Shown here piece by piece: positions 1 through 6,583 of a stretch of 64,000 nucleotides of DNA; position 1 is the stretch's first letter, and each line of letters begins with the position of its first letter. The DNA comes from Pelomonas sp041914785 (lineage in GTDB: Bacteria; Pseudomonadota; Gammaproteobacteria; Burkholderiales; Burkholderiaceae_C). The notes under the pieces are model-generated. The model made no database searches. It had not been told where the DNA came from and saw only the letters and a program-made list of their open reading frames with translations. The position numbers were made by a program, and so were the translations under genes. The stretch covers positions 1-64,000 of the forward strand of contig JAYSCT010000006.1 of assembly GCA_041914785.1 (NCBI GenBank), given 5' to 3'.

Positions 1-215
1 TGGGCGCCGAGGACTTCAGCTACTACCTGCTGGACAAGCCCGGCTGCTACTTCCTCATCGGCAACGGCGACGGCGAGCACCGCACCGGCGGCCACGGCCT
101 GGGGCCGTGCACGCTGCACAACCCGAGCTACGACTTCAACGACGACCTGATTCCGCTGGGCGGCTCCATGTGGGTCAGGCTCGCCGAACAGTGGCTGAAC
201 ACCCCGCAGAAATGA
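1..215 (+). CDS. M20-family amidohydrolase, C-terminal fragment
   Basis: The reading frame enters the window at base 3 and ends at a TGA at 213-215, giving the last 70 residues. It contains the GAEDFSYY motif and a GGHGLGPCTLHNPSYDFND stretch. These are typical of the C-terminal catalytic part of M20 peptidases/amidohydrolases (hippurate hydrolase, IAA-amino acid hydrolase group), in which the Glu-Asp of GAEDF and the HNPxYDFND histidine lie close to the dinuclear metal site. The window edge cuts off the N-terminus, so the substrate cannot be told. The stop overlaps the start of the DUF1415 gene (ATGA), suggesting translational coupling. Confidence 0.85.
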   Translation, partial: GAEDFSYYLLDKPGCYFLIGNGDGEHRTGGHGLGPCTLHNPSYDFNDDLIPLGGSMWVRLAEQWLNTPQK

Positions 216-754
216 ACCACGATCAAGTCATCACAGACACCCGCGACTGGGTCGTCAAGGCCGTCATCGGCCTGAACCTGTGCCCGTTCGCGAAGGCGGT
301 GCACGTCAACGAGCGCATCCGCTACGTCGTGAGTGACGCCACCGAGCCCGAAGCGCTGCTGAAGGACCTGGCGCGCGAGCTGCTGGCGCTGAACCGCGCC
401 GACCCCGACGAGGTGGACACGACGCTGCTCATCCACCCGCAGGTGCTGACCGACTTCCTGGACTTCAACGACTTCCTGGATGCGGCCGACGCACTGGTGG
501 ACGAGCTGAAGCTGGACGGCATCCTGCAGATCGCCGACTTCCACCCCGGCTACCAGTTCGACGGCAGCGAGCCCGACGACATCGCCAACTACAGCAACCG
601 CTCGCCCTACCCCACGCTGCACCTGCTGCGCGAGGACAGCATCACCCGCGCGGTGGAGTCCATGCCCGACACCGCCGCCATCTTCGAGGGCAACCTGGAC
701 ACGCTGGAGCGCCTGGGCCACGCCGGCTGGGCCGCGCTGGGGCTCAAAGACTGA
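212..754 (+). CDS. DUF1415 family protein
   Basis: This 180-residue protein begins MNHDQVITDTRDWV. The start was chosen because its ATG overlaps the preceding stop as ATGA; the open frame runs further upstream but only as a shadow inside the amidohydrolase. The body carries the motifs of DUF1415 (GLNLCPFAKAV near residue 20, DFHPGYQFDG near 115, SPYPTLHLLRE near 135). The length is the usual one for that family, which is widespread in proteobacteria, cytosolic and of unknown biochemical role. No signal peptide or membrane segment is visible. Coupling to an M20 hydrolase may be incidental. Confidence 0.85.
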   Translation: MNHDQVITDTRDWVVKAVIGLNLCPFAKAVHVNERIRYVVSDATEPEALLKDLARELLALNRADPDEVDTTLLIHPQVLTDFLDFNDFLDAADALVDELKLDGILQIADFHPGYQFDGSEPDDIANYSNRSPYPTLHLLREDSITRAVESMPDTAAIFEGNLDTLERLGHAGWAALGLKD

Positions 755-779
755 GAACCCTTCCACGAATCGCGTGTTC

Positions 780-912
780 GGGCCGAGCGCCGGGCCGCCC
801 CAAGCCGGCACGTCTGGCGATGTGCTTGCGGCTCGATGCCGCAAGCATCGCCGTCCCCTCGGGGGAACGGCCGGGCTCGCCCGCGTTCAGCGCGGCGAGA
901 CCGGACGAGGGG
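780..912 (-). repeat. 3'-of-gene dispersed repeat, copy A
   Basis: Read on the minus strand this is the cleanest match to the roughly 135-bp repeat family also seen at 6376-6583, 17425-17560, 18645-18778 and 43526-43660. Shared landmarks in order are GCCCCTCG, CGCTGAACGCGGGC, a CCCCCGAGGGGACGG palindrome, a GGCGATGCTTGCGGC / GCCGCAAGCACATCGCC inverted repeat, and a GGCGCTCGGCCC end. It starts one base after the stop of the minus-strand gene 914-1267 and fills the convergent gap towards the DUF1415 gene. Its inverted repeats could form an RNA stem, so a terminator or mRNA-3'-end role is possible. Confidence 0.8.
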
Positions 913-913
913 C

Positions 914-1267
914 TCACTCCTTCACCCAGGAGAAAGCGCCCGCGCCCTTCTTCGGCGAGTTGGCCCGCGTGCGCAGCACGGCGTCGAAGCCGCTCTTGCC
1001 GCCGTTCCAGATCGCCGTCAGCAGGCTGACGACATCCTCGGCCGTGTAGGCGGCCAGGTCGGGCCGGAACTGCTTGATGGCCACCGCCAGCATGTCGCGC
1101 GGCAGCTCCTGGTGCGTGGCCAGCACCGCCAGCATCGCGGCATGCAGGTCCGGCCAGGCGGCGCACAGCGCCTGGATGCGCCTGAGCGCGTCGGCCGGCG
1201 CCGCCCGATGCCCCGGCAGCAGCCAGTCCAGCCCGTCATCGCACTCGTCCTGCGTGGCCTCGTCCAT
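914..1267 (-). CDS. hypothetical protein, 117 aa
   Basis: This small soluble protein starts MDEATQDECDDGLDWL. The ATG at 1267 is preceded by AAGGAG ten bases upstream; the open frame extends to 1318 but has no comparable ribosome binding site there. The protein is leucine- and alanine-rich and looks helical, with a C-terminal segment (AIWNGGKSGFDAVLRTRAN, then KKGAGAFSWVKE). I do not recognise the family. It is convergent with the DUF1415 gene across repeat copy A. It diverges from the response regulator starting at 1432, so the two share a 164-base promoter region. Confidence 0.6.
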   Translation of the reverse strand: MDEATQDECDDGLDWLLPGHRAAPADALRRIQALCAAWPDLHAAMLAVLATHQELPRDMLAVAIKQFRPDLAAYTAEDVVSLLTAIWNGGKSGFDAVLRTRANSPKKGAGAFSWVKE

Positions 1268-1431
1268 GGCTTGTTGTCTCCTTGCCCGAGATTTCTCATG
1301 CCGCGGCGCCGGCGTCAATCATTTATCGCTGCTCCGACTGCGCAAATCGGCACGCTGTGGCCATCTGGATGGGCCCTGACGCCTCCATCATGCGGCAAAC
1401 TCGCCGGCTGCTTCCCGCGCCCGCAGCTGCC

Positions 1432-2124
1432 ATGCACCCCAAGACCCTCGCCCTGATCGATGACGATGCCGAGTACTCGGAGTTCCTCGCGCAGTATCTC
1501 CAGGAGCAGCAGGGCATCGCGGTCAGCCGCTTCGACGACAGCAACGCGCTGCTGGCCGCACCGGACGCGTTCTCGTTCGACTTCTACCTGGTGGACCTGA
1601 TGCTGCCGGGCGTCAACGGCGTGGAGCTCATCAAGATCCTGCGCCGCCGCACCGACGCGGGCGTCGTCGTCGTCTCCGGCCGGCTGGGCCCCGAGGTGTT
1701 CCGCGAGGTCATCACGGCCGGGGCGGACATGTACCTCGTCAAGCCCGTGCAGTTCGAGCAGGTGTCGCTGGCCATCGCCGCCGTGCAGCGCCGCGTGGCC
1801 AAGCCCACGGCGGCCGACGCCGTCTGGAAGCTGGACCGGGCCAGCGGCGAACTCGTCGTGCCCGACGGCACGCGCATCCAGCTCAGCGAGGCCGACCGCC
1901 AGCTGCTGGAATGCTTTGCCGCCGCCAACGGCGAGCCCGTCACGCGCGAGGCGCTGCTGAACAAGCTGGGCCGCGAGGTGCCCGACGGCGAGGCCGACGA
2001 CGGCCTGTCGGCCACCATCTACCGGCTGCGCCGCCGCATCGAGCGCGCGACGCCGACGCTGGTGCCGCTGCAGAGCAAGTCGCGCGTGGGCTATGTGTTC
2101 CGCGCGCCGCTGCAGCTGATCTGA
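1432..2124 (+). CDS. OmpR-type response regulator
   Basis: The 230-residue protein has an N-terminal receiver domain (about 1-120) and a C-terminal winged-helix DNA-binding domain (about 135-228). In the receiver the acidic cluster is D10-D11-D12, the phospho-acceptor is D55 (YLVDLMLPG) and the conserved lysine is K104 (YLVKPVQ). The C-terminal half has the trans_reg_C pattern ending SKSRVGYVFRAP. The start is the ATG at MHPKTLALIDDD, giving a standard receiver N-terminus. It lies convergent to a diguanylate cyclase and near a histidine kinase on the other strand, but no kinase is co-transcribed. Targets are unknown. Confidence 0.85.
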   Translation: MHPKTLALIDDDAEYSEFLAQYLQEQQGIAVSRFDDSNALLAAPDAFSFDFYLVDLMLPGVNGVELIKILRRRTDAGVVVVSGRLGPEVFREVITAGADMYLVKPVQFEQVSLAIAAVQRRVAKPTAADAVWKLDRASGELVVPDGTRIQLSEADRQLLECFAAANGEPVTREALLNKLGREVPDGEADDGLSATIYRLRRRIERATPTLVPLQSKSRVGYVFRAPLQLI

Positions 2125-2146
2125 CGGCCGGCCCGCGCGGCGGTGC

Positions 2147-3907
2147 TCAGACGGGCGCGACCGGGCGAGGCGCATCGTTGAGCACGACGGCATTGCGGCC
2201 GCCGCGCTTGGCGTCGTACAGCGCGGCATCGGCGCGCTCGATCAGCGGGCGGGCATCCGGGTCGTCGGGCGAGGCCAGGCTCACGCCGATGCTGACCGTC
2301 AGCCGGCCCACCTCCGGGAACACCGCCGCCTCGACGGCGCCACGGATCTTCTCCGCCGCCATGACGGCCTCCAGCGGCCCCGCCAGCTCGGGCAGCAGCA
2401 CGGCGAACTCCTCGCCGCCGAAGCGGGCCACCACGTCGGTGACGCGCACCGAGGCCTGCAGCATCGTCGCGAGCTGGCGCAGCACGGCGTCGCCGGCCGG
2501 GTGGCCGAACTGGTCGTTGACGCGCTTGAAGTGGTCGGCATCGATCAGCAGCAGGCCGTGCACGCGGCCGTTCTGGCCGTAGCGGCGGTCCATCGCCTGG
2601 GCCTCGGCGAGGCGGGCGTCCAGGCTGCGGCGGTTGTGCAGGCCGGTCAGCGGGTCGCGCGTGGCCAGGTGCTCCAGCGCGGCGTTGGCCGCCTTCAGCT
2701 CGGACGTGCGCTGCTGCACCTGGGTCTCCAGCGTGCTGTTGGCCTGCTGCAGTTCCCGCTCGGTGGCCAGCAGCGAGCGGGCCATGGACTGCATGGCGAC
2801 GCTGAGGCGGGCCAGCTCCTGCGCGCCCGTCGCGGTCGGGAACTCGGGCATGCGCCGCTCGCTCTCCACCCGTTCGGCGATCTTCGCCAGCTGCTCCACC
2901 GGCTGGCTGATGCGCCGCGCCAGCAGCAGCGCGGCCAGCGTCAGCAGGCCGGCGGCCAGCACGCCCAGCAGCACCAGTTCGCGCTTCAGGTCGCGCACCG
3001 GCCGCAACGCCAGCTCCAGCGGCTGGCGGGCGACGATGCGCCAGCCCAGCTCGGCGTTGGTGCGGGCCTGCAGCGGCGCCTCGCTGGTCAGGTAGGCCTT
3101 GCCGTCGAACACCAGCTCGCCCTCGAAGCGGCCGTTGGCCAGCTTGGGCAGCACGTCGCCACCGTTGGCCTGGGCCAGCTTCAGCGCCTCGGGGTAGAGC
3201 ACGCGCCCCTGGCGGTCGATGATGAGGGCGTCGATGCCACTGCCCGGCTGCTGGCGGCGCGTGACGCTGTCCACGATGCCGGTGACCCAGCGCCAGTGGG
3301 CATGCGCGCCGACGACGCCGCGCAGCCGGCCCTCGGCGTCGCGGATGGGCGCGGCGAAATCGATGAAGCGCGTGGGCTCGCCGTTGGGCAGCGCCGGCAG
3401 CATGGTGGCCAGCAGCTTGGCCTCGTGCACGTCGCCCACGTAGATGCGCTCGCGCGCGGCGACGAACCATTCGCGCTGCAGCACCGAGCGGCCCACCAGC
3501 ATGCCGCCGTTGGCCTGCTGCACGGTGCCGTCGGGCGAGGCCACGCCCAGCCAGGCGAACTCGTCATGCAGCGCCTGGCGGCGTTCCAACGCCTCGCGCA
3601 CCAGCGTCGAGTCCAGCGCGCCGACCGTCAGGTGCGGCGCGACGCTGAGCAGCTCGATCTCGCGCTCCCGGTCGCGCAGCTGGCTGGCCAGCAGCTCGGC
3701 GGCGGACTGCGCCGTCGCCCGCACCGCGGCGGCCTGGGCCGTGTAGAGCTCGTCGGTGGCGACGCTGCCGAGGTAGCCGCCCACCAGCCCCAGGATGGCC
3801 AGCGACAGCCCGCCCAGCACGAGGCTGAGCTGGCCGCGCAGGCTGGGCAGGCGCCGGGCAGGCGATGTCGGTTCGAGCTGGAGATCGGGCATGGGCAAGG
3901 TCGGCAC
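2147..3907 (-). CDS. membrane diguanylate cyclase (dCACHE-HAMP-GGDEF)
   Basis: This predicted inner-membrane enzyme of 586 residues makes cyclic di-GMP from GTP. Order: a membrane segment near 26-48, a periplasmic double-CACHE-like sensor (about 55-300), a second membrane segment near 312-331, a HAMP linker (331-383), a short coiled coil (384-415) and a GGDEF domain from about 416. The active-site motif is GGEEF at 497-501. The product-inhibition site RVTD (488-491) lies exactly five residues ahead of it, so feedback control is expected. A second methionine at residue 6 is an alternative start. A c-di-GMP riboswitch exists at 53.6 kb, but no link is shown. Confidence 0.92.
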   Translation of the reverse strand: MPTLPMPDLQLEPTSPARRLPSLRGQLSLVLGGLSLAILGLVGGYLGSVATDELYTAQAAAVRATAQSAAELLASQLRDREREIELLSVAPHLTVGALDSTLVREALERRQALHDEFAWLGVASPDGTVQQANGGMLVGRSVLQREWFVAARERIYVGDVHEAKLLATMLPALPNGEPTRFIDFAAPIRDAEGRLRGVVGAHAHWRWVTGIVDSVTRRQQPGSGIDALIIDRQGRVLYPEALKLAQANGGDVLPKLANGRFEGELVFDGKAYLTSEAPLQARTNAELGWRIVARQPLELALRPVRDLKRELVLLGVLAAGLLTLAALLLARRISQPVEQLAKIAERVESERRMPEFPTATGAQELARLSVAMQSMARSLLATERELQQANSTLETQVQQRTSELKAANAALEHLATRDPLTGLHNRRSLDARLAEAQAMDRRYGQNGRVHGLLLIDADHFKRVNDQFGHPAGDAVLRQLATMLQASVRVTDVVARFGGEEFAVLLPELAGPLEAVMAAEKIRGAVEAAVFPEVGRLTVSIGVSLASPDDPDARPLIERADAALYDAKRGGRNAVVLNDAPRPVAPV

Positions 3908-3952
3908 GGCCGGGACCGGGGCAGTCTAGGGCCTGCCGGCGCGCGGTCCCGC

Positions 3953-6331
3953 TCAGCCTGCCTGGGGCAACGTTAGCCGCATGACGGTGCCCAGCGGGCC
4001 GGTGCGCAGCAACTCCGCACCGCCGCCGTGCAAATCCATCACGCGGCGCACGATGTACAGGCCCAGCCCGTGGGCCGACTCCTGCCCGCCGCCGCGCGCG
4101 CCGCGCGTGAACAGCCGTGGCAGCAGCTCCCGCGGGATGCCCGGGCCGGCATCGGCCACCTCGAACTGCAGCGCGGCGGGCTCGTCGAAGTCCATCACGT
4201 GCAGCGTCACGGTGCTGCGGCCCGGCGCGTACTTCAGCGCGTTGGACAGCAGGTTGCGCAGCGCCAGCCGCATCAGGCTCATGTCCATCAGCGCGGTGCG
4301 CGTGGCGGTGTGGCGGTGCACGGCGACGCGGTCGCGCTGCTCGCGCGGCAGGTCGGCGATGGTGACGGCGATCAGCGTGTCGATGTCGGTGTCCAGCCGC
4401 GCGATGCGGCCGCCGCCGGCCAGCAAGCTGGCCGCGGCCAGCGTGTTGTCCACGCCCGCCAGCACCTGGCCCAGCACGGCCTGTGCGCGCGTCAGCCGCT
4501 CCTGTGCCTGGCGCTCGCCGCGGCCGGCCAGGCTGGCCGCGGCACTCTGCAGCGCGGCACTGGCGTTGTTCAGCGGCTGGCGCACCTCGTGGGCCAGCAC
4601 GTCCAGCATCTCGGAGCGTTCGCGCAGCAGCTGGTCCAGCTCCTGCACATGGCGCTCGGTCTGGCGGCGCATGCGCTGCTCCTGCGCCAGCTCGGCGCGG
4701 TGCCGCAACTGCTCGGTGATGTCGTCCACCAGCGCCAGCGCGCGCAGCGGCCGGCCCAGCGCGTCGTACTCGGCCACCGCCGACACGCGAACGTCGCGCA
4801 GCTGGCCGTCGGCGCAGATGAGCTGCACGGCGCAGTCGTCCACATGGCCGTCCCGCCACACGGCCGGGCGGTAGACCTCGCGCACCTGCCGGCTGGACTC
4901 GGGCGTCATGAAGTCGTCCAGCAGCCGGCCGATGACCTGCTCGCGCCGGTAGCCCAGCCGCTCCAGCCAGCGGTCCGACACGCTGAGCAGCCGGCCCGCG
5001 GTGTCCACCGAGTGCATCAGCGCCGGCGTGGCCTCGTACAGCGCGCGCAGCCGCTGCCGGCTGTGCTCCAGCTCGACGGCGGCGCGGTGGTGCTCGGTGA
5101 CGTCCTGCATCGCGCCCACCAGCCGCACCGGCGCGCCGTCCTGCCAGTCCACCTGCCCCTGCGCCAGCACCCAGACCTCGCGGCCGGCCGCCGTCACCAG
5201 CGGCAGCTCCAGGCTCCAGGGCTCGCCATGCGCCACCGCGCGCTGCACGGCGGCCTCGATGGCGCTGCGCGCATCGGGCTTGTAGTAGCCCACGGCCTCT
5301 TCCAGCGTCGGCCGATGGCCGGGCTCCAGGTCGTGGATGCGGCAGGTCTGGTCGCTCCACACCAGCTCGCGGGTCTGCAGGTCCAGGCTCCAGCCGCCCA
5401 CGCCGGCGACGCGGCCGGTGCGGTCCAGCAGCGCCTTGCTCTCGCGCAGCTCGCGCTCGGTGGTGAGGCGGTCGGTCACGTCCTCGGCAATGCCCACGTA
5501 GCCGGCCAGCTCGCCCGTCGGCGAGTGCAGCGGCTGCGCCCGGGCCCACACCTGCCGCGCCACGCCGCCGGCGCCGCGCACGCGGTAGCGCATCTCGAAG
5601 GGCTGGCAGCGCTGCACGCAGCGCCGCCAGTGGTCCAGCGCGGAGTCGCGGTCCTGCGGCAGCAGCGCGGCCGCCCAGCCGTCGCCCAGCGCCTGGGCCG
5701 CGGCCAGGCCGTAGATGCGCTGCCAGCCCGGGTTGGTGTAGATGCAGGCGCCGGCCGCATCGGCGCGGAAGATGCCCAGCGGCGCCGTCTGCGCCAGCAC
5801 CTGGAAGGGCTGCAGATCGGCGTCGGCCGCGGCCAGCGCGCGCTCGCGCATCATCAGCGCCTCGGCGGCCGCGTCGGCCAGCCGCATCAGCGCCTCGCGC
5901 TGCGCGTCGGTCAGCTCGCGCGGGCGGAAGTCCAGCACGCACAGCGTGCCCGGGTGGCTGCCGTCGTCCAGGCGCACCGGCACGCCGGCATAGAAGCGCA
6001 GCGGCGGGTCGGCCAGCACGTCGGGATGGTCGGCAAAGCGCTCGTCCAGCCGCGCATCGCAGACCTCGAACAGCCCGTCGGCCAGCATCGTGTGCGCGCA
6101 GAAGGTCTGCGCGCGCGGCGTCTCGTGGCGGCCGAAGCCCACGGCCGCCTTGAACCACTGGCGGCGCTCGTCCAGCAGCCCCAGCAGGGCCACCGGCGTG
6201 CCGCAGATCTGCGCGGCCAGCGCGGCCAGGTGGTCGAACAGCGGCTCGGGCTCGGTGTCCATGACCGACAGCGCCGCCAGCCGCGCGAGGCGGCGGTCTT
6301 CGTGGGGCGGCGGCGGCGGGGCGGTCCACAT
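3953..6331 (-). CDS. GAF-PAS-PAS-PAS sensor histidine kinase
   Basis: The 792-residue protein lacks obvious membrane spans. An N-terminal GAF domain (about 15-165, DERRQWFKAAVGF...ETPRAQTFCAHT) is followed by three PAS domains (about 185-305, 315-430 and 440-555). A HisKA segment follows with phospho-acceptor H581 (LAHEVRQPLNN), and a HATPase domain ends in GLGLYIVRRVMDLHGGG. The start at MWTAPPPPP was chosen because farther upstream in-frame methionines run into repeat copy B. A soluble multi-PAS kinase like this reads cytoplasmic signals such as redox, small ligands or light; the ligand is unknown. It lies 46 bases before the diguanylate cyclase on the same strand, so the two may be co-transcribed. 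Confidence 0.9.
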   Translation of the reverse strand: MWTAPPPPPHEDRRLARLAALSVMDTEPEPLFDHLAALAAQICGTPVALLGLLDERRQWFKAAVGFGRHETPRAQTFCAHTMLADGLFEVCDARLDERFADHPDVLADPPLRFYAGVPVRLDDGSHPGTLCVLDFRPRELTDAQREALMRLADAAAEALMMRERALAAADADLQPFQVLAQTAPLGIFRADAAGACIYTNPGWQRIYGLAAAQALGDGWAAALLPQDRDSALDHWRRCVQRCQPFEMRYRVRGAGGVARQVWARAQPLHSPTGELAGYVGIAEDVTDRLTTERELRESKALLDRTGRVAGVGGWSLDLQTRELVWSDQTCRIHDLEPGHRPTLEEAVGYYKPDARSAIEAAVQRAVAHGEPWSLELPLVTAAGREVWVLAQGQVDWQDGAPVRLVGAMQDVTEHHRAAVELEHSRQRLRALYEATPALMHSVDTAGRLLSVSDRWLERLGYRREQVIGRLLDDFMTPESSRQVREVYRPAVWRDGHVDDCAVQLICADGQLRDVRVSAVAEYDALGRPLRALALVDDITEQLRHRAELAQEQRMRRQTERHVQELDQLLRERSEMLDVLAHEVRQPLNNASAALQSAAASLAGRGERQAQERLTRAQAVLGQVLAGVDNTLAAASLLAGGGRIARLDTDIDTLIAVTIADLPREQRDRVAVHRHTATRTALMDMSLMRLALRNLLSNALKYAPGRSTVTLHVMDFDEPAALQFEVADAGPGIPRELLPRLFTRGARGGGQESAHGLGLYIVRRVMDLHGGGAELLRTGPLGTVMRLTLPQAG

Positions 6332-6375
6332 GGTGGCAAGCTTAGGGCACGCGGCCGTCATGTCTCTCAAGAGGC

Positions 6376-6583
6376 CAAGCGCCGGGCCTGCCATGGGCCT
6401 GAGGCCCATGGCGTTCCGTAGGCACAAGCAGTCCGCAGGGACTGCTTATGTCCGACTCCACCCCACAAGCCGGCCCGCGTGGCGATGTGCGAGCGGGGCA
6501 GCCCCCGCGAGCATCGCCGTCCTCTCGGGGGCTTCCCGACTGGGCGAGCCCGCGTTCAGCGCGGCTCGACCGGGCGAGGGGCC
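6376..6583 (-). repeat. 3'-of-gene dispersed repeat, copy B (with insertion)
   Basis: Read on the minus strand the first 118 bases (6583-6466) match the repeat family described at 780-912, and the distal GGCCCGGCGCTT end lies at 6376-6389. Between them are about 75 extra bases holding two perfect hairpins. The element begins inside the last codons of the S9 peptidase and provides its stop codon: the family's conserved CGCTGAACGCGG is read as CGC TGA. It fills the space between the peptidase gene and the histidine kinase gene downstream on the same strand. Confidence 0.75.
6390..6447. repeat. two perfect hairpins nested in repeat copy B
   Basis: Bases 6390-6412 form a 23-base palindrome with 11-bp arms around a single central base (GCCATGGGCCT / AGGCCCATGGC). 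Bases 6426-6447 form a second hairpin with 9-bp arms (AAGCAGTCC / GGACTGCTT) and a GCAG loop. They lie in the stretch that is absent from the other four copies of the repeat, as if a second small palindromic element had entered the first. Confidence 0.8.
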
